Part shown: positions 36,183-45,865 of the stretch, piece by piece
How the letters are laid out: each line of letters opens with the position of its first letter
How positions within the stretch are numbered: the stretch's first letter is position 1
NCBI RefSeq assembly: GCF_008801915.1
Contig: NZ_VZOV01000003.1
Coordinates: 248,001-312,000 of the forward strand
Reading direction: 5' to 3'
DNA: 64,000 nucleotides
Origin: Cupriavidus gilardii
GTDB taxonomy: Bacteria > Pseudomonadota > Gammaproteobacteria > Burkholderiales > Burkholderiaceae
The notes under the pieces: generated by a model
The model's input: only the letters and a program-made list of their open reading frames with translations
What the model was told of the DNA's origin: nothing
The model's database searches: none
Program-made: the position numbers and the translations under genes

Positions 36183-37696
36183 TCAAGCGCCTCGCCACCG
36201 ACCGTCCCGATGAACTGCTGCTCGCCCGCCGCAAATGGCTGGCGCAATGCCTGAAAGCCGGCGCCGGAACGGTCGTGCTGACGCTCGCGGGTCCGCAGAT
36301 CGCGGCCGGCGCCGGCATCGTCGCGGTACGGGTCTGGCCGGCCGAGGACTATACGCGCGTGACGATCGAATCGGACGAGCGACTCGCCGCGGTCCACACG
36401 ATGGTGCGCAATCCCGATCGGCTGGTGGTCGATATCGATGGCCTGGACCTGTCGCCGACGCTGCGCGAGCTGGTCGCCAAGATCACGCCCAACGATCCGT
36501 ATATCCAGTCCGTCCGCGTGGGCCAGAACCGGCCGCGCGTGGTCCGGCTGGTGTTCGACCTGAAGGAAGACATCTCGCCGCAGGTGTTCACGCTGGGGCC
36601 GATCGGCCAGTACCGCAACCGGCTGGTGTTCGATCTGTACCCCGTCAATCCGCCCGATCCCTTGTGGAAGCTGGTGCGCGAGACCGAGGACAAGCAGCGC
36701 CGCTTCGCCTCGACGCCGGCCACCGACAGCGCCGACAGCGTGGCCGGCGCGCCGCCGAGCAGCGAAGAGGACGCGATCGCCGCGCTGGTGCGCCAGTTCG
36801 AAGACCAGGCGAAGACGCCGGCCACGCCGCCGCTGCCCGCCAATCCGCCGGTCGCCGCCACCAGACCGAAGCCGCCCGCCGGCTCGCCGGCGACCCAGCC
36901 GCCGCAGCCTCAGGCGCCGCTCGCACAGGACAAGCCGGGCAAGAACGATCCGGCCGACGATCCCGCGCCGTCGCGCTTCAAGATGCGCCGGCTGCTGACG
37001 GTCGCGATCGATCCCGGCCATGGCGGCGAGGACCCGGGCGCGATCGGCGCCGCCGGCTCGCGCGAGAAGGACGTGGTGCTGCAGATCGCCAAGCGCCTGC
37101 GCGCCAAGATCGATGCGCAGCCCAATATGCGGGCGATGATGACGCGCGACGCCGACTTCTTCGTGCCGCTGAACGTGCGCGTGCAGAAGGCGCGCCGCGT
37201 CAAGGCCGACCTGTTCGTGTCGATCCACGCGGACGCCTTCGTCAAGCCGGAGGCGCGCGGCGCCTCGGTGTTCGCGCTGTCCGAGCGCGGCGCGTCGAGC
37301 TCGGCCGCGCGCTGGCTGGCCAACAAGGAGAACGCGGCCGACCTGATCGGCGGCGCCAACATGAACAACAAGGACGCGCAGGTCGCGCGCGTGCTGCTGG
37401 ATCTGTCGACCACCGCGCAGATCAACGACAGCCTGCGCGTCGGCAAGGCGGTGCTGTCCGAGATCGGCGGCATGCATCAGCTGCACAAGGCCCATGTCGA
37501 GCAGGCGGGCTTCGCCGTGCTGAAGGCGCCCGACATCCCGTCGATCCTGATCGAGACCGCCTTCATCAGCAACCCGGAAGAAGAGCGCAAGCTCAACGAC
37601 GAGGCCCACCAGGAGCAGCTGGCCAACGCGATCCTGCGCGGCATCCGCGGCTACTTCGCGCGCAATCCGCCGCTGTCGCGCAGCCCGTCGGTGTAA
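36176..37696 (+). CDS. amiC: N-acetylmuramoyl-L-alanine amidase AmiC
   Basis: A 506-residue periplasmic hydrolase that splits septal peptidoglycan during daughter-cell separation. The N terminus has a Tat-type signal (LARRKWLAQCLKAGAG, twin arginines near residue 18). An AMIN domain lies at about 45-165, a Pro/Ala linker at 170-265, and the Amidase_3 zinc domain at about 275-490, with IDPGHGGEDPGAIG, the conserved glutamate in GSREKD, SIHADAF, and IETAFISNPEEE. Activity normally needs an EnvC/NlpD activator. A strong terminator follows. Confidence 0.95.
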   Translation: MLIKRLATDRPDELLLARRKWLAQCLKAGAGTVVLTLAGPQIAAGAGIVAVRVWPAEDYTRVTIESDERLAAVHTMVRNPDRLVVDIDGLDLSPTLRELVAKITPNDPYIQSVRVGQNRPRVVRLVFDLKEDISPQVFTLGPIGQYRNRLVFDLYPVNPPDPLWKLVRETEDKQRRFASTPATDSADSVAGAPPSSEEDAIAALVRQFEDQAKTPATPPLPANPPVAATRPKPPAGSPATQPPQPQAPLAQDKPGKNDPADDPAPSRFKMRRLLTVAIDPGHGGEDPGAIGAAGSREKDVVLQIAKRLRAKIDAQPNMRAMMTRDADFFVPLNVRVQKARRVKADLFVSIHADAFVKPEARGASVFALSERGASSSAARWLANKENAADLIGGANMNNKDAQVARVLLDLSTTAQINDSLRVGKAVLSEIGGMHQLHKAHVEQAGFAVLKAPDIPSILIETAFISNPEEERKLNDEAHQEQLANAILRGIRGYFARNPPLSRSPSV

Positions 37697-37729
37697 GGGC
37701 GCCTCGCCATCGACGTCACGATCCAAAGA

Positions 37730-37754
37730 AAAGGCCGGCAAATCGCCGGCCTTT
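37730..37754 (+). terminator. intrinsic terminator after amiC
   Basis: A 10-bp stem AAAGGCCGGC/GCCGGCCTTT with loop AAATC is followed by CTTGTT. It is symmetric and could also end transcripts from the convergent symporter gene. Confidence 0.85.
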
Positions 37755-37868
37755 CTTGTTCGATGGCAACGCTTGTCGTCCTTGCGAAGGCGGGAACCCC
37801 GGTGGCTTGTCGGGACGCCGGCGTCCCGCTTGCGCGGGAACGGCACCAGGCGGTGCCGACGTTCCCGG

Positions 37869-38888
37869 TCAGGCCCGCGCGACCGCGCCTTCGATCTGCT
37901 CGCGGTTGGCGTAGCGCGAGGCCATCACCGAGCAGACGATAAGCTGCAGCTGGTGGTAGACCATCAGCGGCAGCACCAGCAGGCCCAGCGCCGGATGGCC
38001 GGCGAACAGGATCTTGGCCATCGGGATGCCGTTGGCCAGGCTCTTCTTCGAGCCGCAGAACACCGCGGTGATCTCGTCCTCGATCGCGAAACCCAGCCGC
38101 CGTGCGACGAAGGTCGTGGTGGCCAGGATCGCGAACAGCAGCACCGCCGCCAGCGCCATCACCGAGGCGATGGTCTGCCAGCTGTACTGGTGCCACAGGC
38201 CTTCGGCGGTGGCGTCGCAGAACGACGAATAGACGATCAGCACGATCACGCCGCGGTCGATCTTGCTGGTGATGGCCTTGTGCCGGCCCAGCCAGGCGCC
38301 GATCACCGGACGCGCCAGCTGGCCCAGCGCGAACGGCAGCAGCAGTTGCAGCGCCACGCCGGTCAGCGCCTTGCCCAGCGGCATCGATGCGCCGCTGGCG
38401 CTGATCACCAGGCCCATCAGCAGCGGGGTCAGCGCCATGCCGATCAGTCCGGAGATGGTCGCGTTGAAGATCGCGCCGGGCACGTTGCCGCGCGCCATCG
38501 AGGTCATCGCCACCGACGACGAGACCGTCGACGGCAGCGCGCACAGGAAGAACACGCCAAGCAGCAGGTCGGCCGGCAGCTGGTCGTGCAACGCGAACAT
38601 CAGCGCCGCGCCGATCAGCGGGAACACGACATAGGTGAAGACCTGCACGAAGGTATGCAGGCGCCAGTGCTTCGCACCGGCGACCAGCTTGTCGCGCGAC
38701 AGCGCGGCACCGTGCAGGAAGAACACCAGCGCGACGCCGAGGCTGGTCACCAGCCCGAGATGCAGGGGACCGTCGCCGGTGCCGAGTTCCGGCGCGGCCA
38801 GCGCCACAGCGATCGCGGCCAGCATGATCAGCACGAAGCCGTCGATCAGATCGTAGAGTTTCTTGAAGGGATTCAGCAGGAAGGACAT
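37869..38888 (-). CDS. bile acid:sodium symporter-family protein (YfeH type)
   Basis: A 339-residue inner-membrane transporter with about ten hydrophobic helices. FFLHGAALSRDKLVAG, CALPSTVSSSVAMTSMARGN (a crossover motif) and FCGSKKSLANGIPMAKILF are characteristic of the YfeH branch, whose physiological substrate is not known. It is divergent from a LysR gene 163 bases away, which may regulate it. A decayed copy of the dispersed repeat described at 52836 lies just past its stop codon. Confidence 0.93.
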   Translation of the reverse strand: MSFLLNPFKKLYDLIDGFVLIMLAAIAVALAAPELGTGDGPLHLGLVTSLGVALVFFLHGAALSRDKLVAGAKHWRLHTFVQVFTYVVFPLIGAALMFALHDQLPADLLLGVFFLCALPSTVSSSVAMTSMARGNVPGAIFNATISGLIGMALTPLLMGLVISASGASMPLGKALTGVALQLLLPFALGQLARPVIGAWLGRHKAITSKIDRGVIVLIVYSSFCDATAEGLWHQYSWQTIASVMALAAVLLFAILATTTFVARRLGFAIEDEITAVFCGSKKSLANGIPMAKILFAGHPALGLLVLPLMVYHQLQLIVCSVMASRYANREQIEGAVARA

Positions 38889-39051
38889 GACTGCGTGGAC
38901 TGAAGCGCACCGGAGCGGCGCGCCGGGACGGATGGGTTAAAAAGAAAAGGAATAGCCAGAAACCGGTGGAATCAGGGTTAACGCTGGTATTGGACGACAG
39001 TCCTGTCTAGAATGCAAATTCATTTGTCGTATTCATTGATATGGTTAACGC

Positions 39052-39945
39052 ATGAATTACACGTTGCGGCAGTTGCGGGTCTTCCTGGCGGTGGCCTCGC
39101 ACGGCAGTTTCAGCCGCGCCGCCGACGCGGTCGGACTGACCCAGCCGGCGGTCAGCCGGGGCGTGGCCGAGCTGGAGGAGGCGCTCGGCTTGCGGCTGCT
39201 GGACCGCACCACGCGCGAGGTGGTGCTGACCGATGCCGGCCAGGCGCTGGTGCCCGCGCTGGAACGGCTGCTCGGCCAGCTCGACGACACGCTGGAGGAG
39301 ACGCGGCAGCTGGGCGAGCGCTACCGCGGCAGGGTGGTGATCGCCAGCGCCCCGACGATCTCGGCGCGGCTGATGCCGCTCTATGTGGCCGCCTGCGCCC
39401 GGCAATATCCGGAGGTCCGGCTGTCGGTGCGCGACAACGTGCAGGCGGACGGGCTCGAGCAGATCCGTGCCGGCGCGGTCGATTTCGGCGTGCTGATCGA
39501 CCCGCTGGCCAGCGAAGGGCTGGAAACCGTGCCGCTGGGCACCGATCCGTTCTGCTTTGTCTGCCGCGACGACGATCCGTTGGCAAAACGCGACACGGTG
39601 TCGTGGTCCGCGCTCGATGGCGTACCGCTGGTGCTGCTGGATTTCGCCTCCGGCAGCCGCCCGCTGATCGATCGCGTGTTCGCGATGCATGGCGTGACGC
39701 CGCGCGTCGTGCAGGAGCTGGGCCACTCGGCCAGCGTCTTCGGCATGGTGCAGGCCGGCATCGGCGCGTCGGTGCTGCCGTCGTTCTCGCTGCCGCTGCC
39801 GGCCGCGTCGAATCTGGTCTGGCGCCCGCTGGTGCCGCAGGAGCAGCGGCGCATCGTGATGGTCCGCCGCGAGGACCGCTCGCTGTCACCGGCGGCGGCG
39901 GCGGTGTGGGAGATGGTCAGGACGATGCCGATTCCGGCGGCTTGA
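39052..39945 (+). CDS. LysR-family transcriptional regulator
   Basis: A 297-residue regulator starting MNYTLRQLRVFLAVASHGSF, with the recognition helix in LTQPAVSRGVAELEEALGLR. The effector domain has IASAPTISARLMPLYVAACA. No ribosome binding site precedes the ATG; instead a GGTTAACGC sequence abuts it and recurs at 38977, and AATG-N6-CATT lies at 39011-39024. These may form an operator covering its own start. The divergent symporter is the likely target. Confidence 0.93.
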   Translation: MNYTLRQLRVFLAVASHGSFSRAADAVGLTQPAVSRGVAELEEALGLRLLDRTTREVVLTDAGQALVPALERLLGQLDDTLEETRQLGERYRGRVVIASAPTISARLMPLYVAACARQYPEVRLSVRDNVQADGLEQIRAGAVDFGVLIDPLASEGLETVPLGTDPFCFVCRDDDPLAKRDTVSWSALDGVPLVLLDFASGSRPLIDRVFAMHGVTPRVVQELGHSASVFGMVQAGIGASVLPSFSLPLPAASNLVWRPLVPQEQRRIVMVRREDRSLSPAAAAVWEMVRTMPIPAA

Positions 39946-39973
39946 GGTTTGCTGGCGGGCGGCGGGAAACCAC

Positions 39974-40134
39974 CCCTCTCCCCCGAGGGGGAGAGGGAGA
40001 ACACAATCGGGGACGGCTGGCGGCGCTGGTTTTCTCCCCTCTCCCGCGTGCGCGATGTACAGAAGGGAGGGAGAACACAATCGGGGACGGCTGGCGACGC
40101 CGGTTTTCGCCCCTCTCCCGCTTGCGGGAGAGGG
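39974..40134. repeat. tandem and palindromic dispersed repeat cluster
   Basis: Between the LysR and ggt stop codons, two palindromes (CCCTCTCCCCC/GGGGGAGAGGG at 39974-39997 and CCCTCTCCCGC/GCGGGAGAGGG at 40111-40134) flank two copies of a 30-base element (39993-40022 and 40067-40096). The copies are 74 bases apart; the similarity runs on into a following CTGG(T)TTTTC stretch. The region between the genes holds nothing else. Confidence 0.85.
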
Positions 40135-40205
40135 GCGGGGGAGAGGGCAGCGGCGGCCGTCATGCCACCGCCGCCGCCATCGCCCTCAATCCTCCTCAAT
40201 CCCCC

Positions 40206-42131
40206 TCAATCCCCCATCGCGACCCCTTCCCGCCGCGGATCGGCGCCGCCGAACCACATCGGCTTGCCGTTGACGCGCACGCGCATGATGCCCTGCAGGC
40301 CGGAGGTCTGGTCCATCACGCGCACGTCATGCCCGCGCGCCTTCAGCCCTTCGACCAAGGCGTCCGACACCCGCCCCTTCTCCAGCTCGGTCGGGCCGTT
40401 GCGCGAGCCCACGTTCGGCAGCGAGATCGCCTGCTGCACGTTCAGGTCCCAGTCCAGCGTGCCGACCAGCGTCTTGGCCACGTAGTTGATGATGGCCGAG
40501 CCGCCGGGCGAGCCGGCCGTCATCACCAGCTCGCGGGTTTGCCGGTCGAACACCAGCGTCGGCGCCATCGACGAGCGCGGCCGCTTGCCCGGCTGCACGC
40601 GGTTGGCGACCGGCTTGCCGTCTTCCTCGGCGACGAAGGAGAAGTCGGTCAGCTGATTGTTCAGCAGGAAGCCGCGCACCATCTGGCGCGAGCCGAACTG
40701 GTCCTCGATCGTGGTGGTCATCGACAGCGCATTGCCGTAGCGGTCGACCACCGAGATGTGCGAGGTCGACGGAAATTCCGGCGCGCGGTCGCGGCCCAGC
40801 GCCACCGTGGCGCCGGCCGGCGTGCCGGCGCTGGCCTTGCCCATGCTGCGCTCGCCGATCAGCGCGGCGCGGCTGGCGAGATAGCGCGGATCGACCAGGC
40901 TGCGCCAGTCGCCGCCGGGCAGCGGCACGAAGTCGGTATCGGCGACGTACTGATTGCGGTCGGCGTAGGCCAGCCGGCCGGCCTCGGCGAACAGATGCGC
41001 GCCCTCGACCGAGGGCTCGAGCCCGACGTCGTTGCGCTGCGGCCTGGCCGCGCCGATCTGTCGCGCTGGCGGCAGCGCCTGCAGGATGCCCAGCATCTGC
41101 GCGACCGCGATGCCGCCCGACGACGGCGGCGGCATGCCGCAGACGGTCCAGCGGCGATAGTCGGTGCAGATCGGCTGCCGCACCTTCGGCCGGTAGTCGG
41201 CGATGTCCCTGGCGGTCAGCAAGCCGGGATTGGTCGGATGCGAGCGGACCTTGGCGGCGATATCGCGGGCGACATCGCCGCGGTAGAAGGCATCGGCGCC
41301 GCGTGCGGCGACGCTGCGCAGCACCGCTGCCAGCTCGGGATTGCGCAGCACGGTGCCAGCGGCCTTGGGCGTGCCGTCGGCGTTGTAGAAGTAGGCGCGC
41401 GCGGTCGGATCCTTCATCAGGTCCTGGTCCTGCGCGATGATCGTCGCCAGCCGCGGGCTGATCGCGAAGCCCTGCTCGGCCAGCCGGATCGCCGGCTCGA
41501 ACAGCCGCCGCCAGGGCAGCTTGCCGTGCTGTCGATGCGCGAGCTCGAGCATCCGCAGCACGCCGGGCGCGCCGACCGAGCGGCCGCCGACCAGCCCCTG
41601 GCGGAACGGCATCACCTTGCCGTCCGGGCCGTAGAACAGCCGCTCGGTGGCGGCCGCGGGCGCGGTCTCGCGGCCGTCGTAGGCCTGCACCTGCTTGCCG
41701 TCGAAATGCATCAGGAAGGCGCCGCCGCCGATGCCGGACGAATTCGGTTCGACCAGATTGAGCACCATCTGCGTGGCGATCGCCGCATCGATCGCGGTGC
41801 CCCCGGCCTTCAGCATGTCGTAGCCGGCCTGGGTGGCGAGCGGATTGGCGGCGGCCACCATGAACGAACTGGCGGTCCAGCCTGGCTTGTCGGTCCAGCC
41901 GGAGGCGCCTTCGGGCGCCGGGGGAAGGGCGGTGGTGCCCGGGGCGGGGGTGCTGGCGGCGGGGGTGGCCGGGGCCGGCGCCGCCGTGGTGCCGGCGTCC
42001 TTGCCGGCCTGCGGGGCCGCGCAGGCCGCCAGCAGCAGCGCGGCCAGCGTGCCGGCCAGCCTGGCCGTCGGTGGCCATCCGTTGACGGCGGCGGTGGAAA
42101 GGAACGGCGGAACCGGCGAACGTGGCGGCAT
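40206..42131 (-). CDS. ggt: gamma-glutamyltransferase
   Basis: A 641-residue N-terminal nucleophile hydrolase that cleaves gamma-glutamyl bonds such as in glutathione. The lipoprotein-like signal ends LLLAAC, followed by an Ala/Pro/Thr linker of about 45 residues. The large subunit begins near NPLATQAGYDMLKAGGTAID; autocleavage should occur before the threonine in PSTSHISVVD near residue 454, which opens the small subunit. GSPGGSAIINYV is also conserved. GGGAG lies six bases before the ATG. It is probably periplasmic or outer-membrane anchored. Confidence 0.95.
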   Translation of the reverse strand: MPPRSPVPPFLSTAAVNGWPPTARLAGTLAALLLAACAAPQAGKDAGTTAAPAPATPAASTPAPGTTALPPAPEGASGWTDKPGWTASSFMVAAANPLATQAGYDMLKAGGTAIDAAIATQMVLNLVEPNSSGIGGGAFLMHFDGKQVQAYDGRETAPAAATERLFYGPDGKVMPFRQGLVGGRSVGAPGVLRMLELAHRQHGKLPWRRLFEPAIRLAEQGFAISPRLATIIAQDQDLMKDPTARAYFYNADGTPKAAGTVLRNPELAAVLRSVAARGADAFYRGDVARDIAAKVRSHPTNPGLLTARDIADYRPKVRQPICTDYRRWTVCGMPPPSSGGIAVAQMLGILQALPPARQIGAARPQRNDVGLEPSVEGAHLFAEAGRLAYADRNQYVADTDFVPLPGGDWRSLVDPRYLASRAALIGERSMGKASAGTPAGATVALGRDRAPEFPSTSHISVVDRYGNALSMTTTIEDQFGSRQMVRGFLLNNQLTDFSFVAEEDGKPVANRVQPGKRPRSSMAPTLVFDRQTRELVMTAGSPGGSAIINYVAKTLVGTLDWDLNVQQAISLPNVGSRNGPTELEKGRVSDALVEGLKARGHDVRVMDQTSGLQGIMRVRVNGKPMWFGGADPRREGVAMGD

Positions 42132-42287
42132 GCTGCACTCCCTTTGAGGCCTATGAGGTACAGCGATTGTAGTCACTGCTGCCCATCGCCGTGCCATGGA
42201 CAGCACAATCGGCCTCGCGCTGCCGTTTGTCGGCGGCCGTCAAAGGCGGCCGGGCCGCCGGGCCGCCATTGTGCAGAGAGTGCCGGC

Positions 42288-43046
42288 TTACTTCGGTTGC
42301 ATCCGGATCGCGCCATCGAGCCGGATCACCTCGCCATTGAGCATGGTGTTGCCGATGATCGCCTGCACCAGTTGCGCGTACTCCGCCGGGCGGCCCAGCC
42401 GCGGCGGGAACGGCACCATCTTGCCGAGCGCGTCCTGCACCTCCTGCGGCATGCCCAGCAGCATCGGCGTCTCGAAGATGCCGGGGGCGATCGTCATGCA
42501 GCGCACGCCATCGCGCGACAGATCGCGTGCCACCGCCAGCGTCATGCCGACCACGCCGCCTTTCGATGCGGCGTAGGCGGCCTGGCCGATCTGGCCGTCG
42601 AAGGCGGCCACCGAGGCGGTGTTGACGATGATGCCGCGCTCGCCGCCATCGTCCGGGGTGTTCTGCACCATCGCCGCGGCGGCCAGCCGGATCATGTTGA
42701 AGGTGCCGATCAGGTTGATGCGGATGGTCTTCTCGAAGGCGTCCAGCGGGTGCGGGCCATTCTTGCCGACGGTCTTGTTGGCGGTCGCGATGCCGGCACA
42801 GTTGATCAGCCCCGCCAGCCGTCCCATGCCCACCGCGGCGTCGACGACCGCTTGGCCGTCGGCTTCCGAGGTCACGTCGCAGCGGACGAAGCGGCCGCCC
42901 AGCTCTTCGGCCAGCGCGGTGCCGGCGGCCTCGTTCAGGTCCGCGATGACGACCTTGCCGCCCTGTTCGGCCAGCATGCGGGCCGTGCCCGCGCCCAGGC
43001 CGGAAGCGCCGCCGGTGACGATGAATACGTTGTCTCGGATCTGCAT
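42288..43046 (-). CDS. short-chain dehydrogenase, type II 3-hydroxyacyl-CoA dehydrogenase-like
   Basis: A 252-residue classical SDR. The NAD-binding motif is [16 protein letters not shown], then NCAGIA, the catalytic serine near NTASVAAF and the YAASK tyrosine-lysine pair. The sequence ([18 protein letters not shown] start, and [18 protein letters not shown]) resembles HSD17B10-type 3-hydroxyacyl-CoA dehydrogenases that act in fatty-acid and isoleucine degradation. The palindrome 78 bases upstream suggests control by a catabolic regulator. Confidence 0.9.
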   Translation of the reverse strand: MQIRDNVFIVTGGASGLGAGTARMLAEQGGKVVIADLNEAAGTALAEELGGRFVRCDVTSEADGQAVVDAAVGMGRLAGLINCAGIATANKTVGKNGPHPLDAFEKTIRINLIGTFNMIRLAAAAMVQNTPDDGGERGIIVNTASVAAFDGQIGQAAYAASKGGVVGMTLAVARDLSRDGVRCMTIAPGIFETPMLLGMPQEVQDALGKMVPFPPRLGRPAEYAQLVQAIIGNTMLNGEVIRLDGAIRMQPK

Positions 43047-43123
43047 CGATTGTCTCCTCGGGGTTGGCAGCGCCGGTCGACACCGCGCCGGCGCATGAAG
43101 ATGAAGAACGAACGGCGAATATA

Positions 43124-43139
43124 ACGTTTACGTAAACGT
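43124..43139. promoter_or_regulatory. perfect 16-bp palindrome upstream of the dehydrogenase gene
   Basis: ACGTTTACGTAAACGT is fully self-complementary and lies in the 233-base gap between the divergent dehydrogenase and hypothetical genes. On the dehydrogenase strand it is flanked by TTGACG and TATATT. From memory it resembles operators reported for fatty-acid and branched-chain amino acid degradation regulators (such as LiuR); that link is inference. Confidence 0.7.
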
Positions 43140-43279
43140 CAAGCATCGCGCCGTATTGTAAAGGCCCGCGCGGCGCGCCGATAGCGCTCACGAGAATCGT
43201 AAGCCCGCAACCATTCGCGCCAGATGTCAGGACCCCATCTGGCTAGAGTGCGCTCACGTCACACCTCGGGAGTCCCGCC

Positions 43280-43963
43280 GTGAGCGATTTCCATGCTGGC
43301 TGGATGCGCAGCCGCCCATCGACGCCAACGCTGGATGGGGCCGAGCCTGGGCTCCATTGCGGGCCCCACCGCGGGCTCCACTGCGCCCGGAAGGCGGTGC
43401 ACTCGACGCCGGGCGCCGGTGCCATCCGACTCGATCTGGCCGAGCCGCAGGGAACATTCGGCGCCGTGCGGCAGTTCATCCGCGATCTGCGCGTGGGCCG
43501 GCCAACCTTGCGGCTGGATACGACGGGCATCTCGCTGATGTCTTCCGCCGTGCAGGAGGCCGAGCCGCTGTTCGAGGCGGCCGACGCGATGTCTCCGGAC
43601 CTGGTCCAGGCCAGCGACGTACTGCCGGCGGGCGACGCGGTCCTTGGCGTGGTCGACCTGGTCAGGACGGCGGCTGGCAAGGTCCGGACCGCGCAACAGC
43701 TCCGCGCCTCGGAGCCGGGCTACCGCCGCGCGGTCGCCGCGCTGGCTCGAACGCGCCTGCCGGAACACGTCGAGCGGCGCAAGACCGCGCTGAAGGCGGC
43801 GCGCCATTGGATCGGCGCCTGCCTGTCGACCCCGGCCCGGCACGATGGCACGCCGGCACCGGCCCTTGCCGCACACCGGCTGCCGCGGCACGGCGCCGCC
43901 TATCTTCCCGACACGTTCCGCCAGGCGCTGACCGCCGGCAACGGCGATGCCGTTGCGCTGTGA
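43280..43963 (+). CDS. hypothetical protein, N-terminal part of a split locus
   Basis: A 227-residue protein of no recognised family. GGGAG seven bases before the GTG supports the start. Residues 1-70 look disordered; residues about 100-190 are helical (VLGVVDLVRTAAGKVRTAQQ). The frame ends with TGA at 43961, and the next protein begins in the same frame three codons later, so the two may be parts of one longer protein. An imperfect hairpin (CCAGATG/CATCTGG) precedes the gene. Function unknown. Confidence 0.55.
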   Translation: MSDFHAGWMRSRPSTPTLDGAEPGLHCGPHRGLHCARKAVHSTPGAGAIRLDLAEPQGTFGAVRQFIRDLRVGRPTLRLDTTGISLMSSAVQEAEPLFEAADAMSPDLVQASDVLPAGDAVLGVVDLVRTAAGKVRTAQQLRASEPGYRRAVAALARTRLPEHVERRKTALKAARHWIGACLSTPARHDGTPAPALAAHRLPRHGAAYLPDTFRQALTAGNGDAVAL

Positions 43964-43972
43964 CAGGCCGCC

Positions 43973-45124
43973 ATGGACGTGATCGACCGCGAACTCGCCT
44001 TGATCGACGGGCAACGCGACGCCATGCTGCGGCAACATGGCGCCGATCTTCTCGGCCACGACGCCGTCACGCGAAACGATCGTCGCGCCACGCGGCGACT
44101 GCGCGGCAGTGCCATTGCCTGCCTCCGCGACAGCAGCCTGCAGGCGCTGCGCGTCGGCTACGAAACCAGTCCGATCCCGGCGTCCGGGTGGGAGGCGCCC
44201 TTGGATCTCGGGCTGATTCCCGGCGACATGCTGTCGCTCGGCCTCGGCGCGGCGATTGGCCTGGCCCAGGTCGGTTGCGGGATCGGCGAACTGGCGGAGG
44301 CGCGGCGGCATGATGCCACGCTGCGGAAGGTGGACGCGGCGATCCGCGACAATCTGCGCCGACTGTCGGCCGATCCCGTGCGGCGCAGGCGGCTGCAATC
44401 GCCCGCCGCGACCGAGGCGCTGCACTGGTTCGCCCGCGGACAACGTCGCTGGCGCGAGCGTGCGCGCGGGCTGGCGCGCCGGGCCGCTGTCCGCATTGCC
44501 TATGGCGTCGGCACCGTGCTGCTGTCGGGCGCCGGCATGGCAACGATGGTGGTAGCCGGCACGGCGGCACTGGCGACCCCGGCAGCGCCGCTGCTGGTCG
44601 CGCTCGGCGGTGTGCTCGGCGGCGCCTGGTTCCTGTTCACGTTGATCCGCATCGCGATGCGGTTCGCACGCCGCCGTGCCGATATGTGGGAGCGCGAACG
44701 GTTGGCGCACGCGATCCGAAGCGGCGCCGCGCGTGGCCTGTGCGCGGACACGCTGGCCCAGTGCAGCCTGGCGCAGCTCGAGGCCTTGCGGCACGAAAGC
44801 CAGGCGCTGTCAGGCAATCGCCATTGGCAGGCCGCGGTGCTGGCGCGACGGTTGCTGATCGACGATCCAGCCGGCAACACCGCTGGCAACTCCGCCGGCA
44901 AGATCGCCGGAAAGGCCGCCCGGCTCGAGGCCTCGGCCCTGCTGCAGGCACTGGGCATGTCCAGGATGTCCACCACGCTGCTGAAACACGCCGGCTTCGA
45001 GCTGGCCTATCGCACGATCTTCCATCATCTGCATGGCGATGGCGCGCAGGCGGCCTGGCACGACGGGACCTTTCATCGCGTGCAGGCATCCGGCGTGGCG
45101 GGCGTGCCCGCGCCCGGCGGCTGA
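43973..45124 (+). CDS. hypothetical membrane-hairpin protein, C-terminal part of a split locus
   Basis: A 383-residue protein of unknown function. A charged helical first half is followed by a hydrophobic hairpin near residues 175-225 (TVLLSGAGMATMVVAGTAAL, then PLLVALGGVLGGAWFLF). The C-terminal half contains an AGN/AGK repeat near 300-315 and EASALLQALGMSRMSTTLL. The layout, and parts of the C-terminal sequence, resemble the split gene at 8241-9920. There is no ribosome binding site before the ATG; translation may depend on the TGA nine bases upstream. Confidence 0.55.
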   Translation: MDVIDRELALIDGQRDAMLRQHGADLLGHDAVTRNDRRATRRLRGSAIACLRDSSLQALRVGYETSPIPASGWEAPLDLGLIPGDMLSLGLGAAIGLAQVGCGIGELAEARRHDATLRKVDAAIRDNLRRLSADPVRRRRLQSPAATEALHWFARGQRRWRERARGLARRAAVRIAYGVGTVLLSGAGMATMVVAGTAALATPAAPLLVALGGVLGGAWFLFTLIRIAMRFARRRADMWERERLAHAIRSGAARGLCADTLAQCSLAQLEALRHESQALSGNRHWQAAVLARRLLIDDPAGNTAGNSAGKIAGKAARLEASALLQALGMSRMSTTLLKHAGFELAYRTIFHHLHGDGAQAAWHDGTFHRVQASGVAGVPAPGG

Positions 45125-45144
45125 CCTCGTGCAACGGCAATGAA

Positions 45145-45167
45145 AAAGGCGGCCAATGGCCGCCTTT
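45145..45167. terminator. bidirectional terminator between the hypothetical gene and adk
   Basis: A 10-bp perfect stem AAAGGCGGCC/GGCCGCCTTT with loop AAT lies between two convergent stop codons; AAAAA on one side and TTT on the other fit use in both directions. Confidence 0.85.
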
Positions 45168-45199
45168 GCGCTTTCCCGATCGGGCAGGGCTTCGGTGAC

Positions 45200-45865
<666 letters not shown>

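Noticed and set aside
39012..43124. 4-kb open frame on the plus strand
   Set aside because: It runs antisense to ggt and the dehydrogenase and out of frame with the LysR gene, with low-complexity composition; only the minus-strand genes and the LysR gene have family motifs.
43961..43975. Selenocysteine insertion at TGA
   Set aside because: An ATG follows within ten bases and no selenocysteine machinery or convincing hairpin is visible; a split or coupled gene is simpler.
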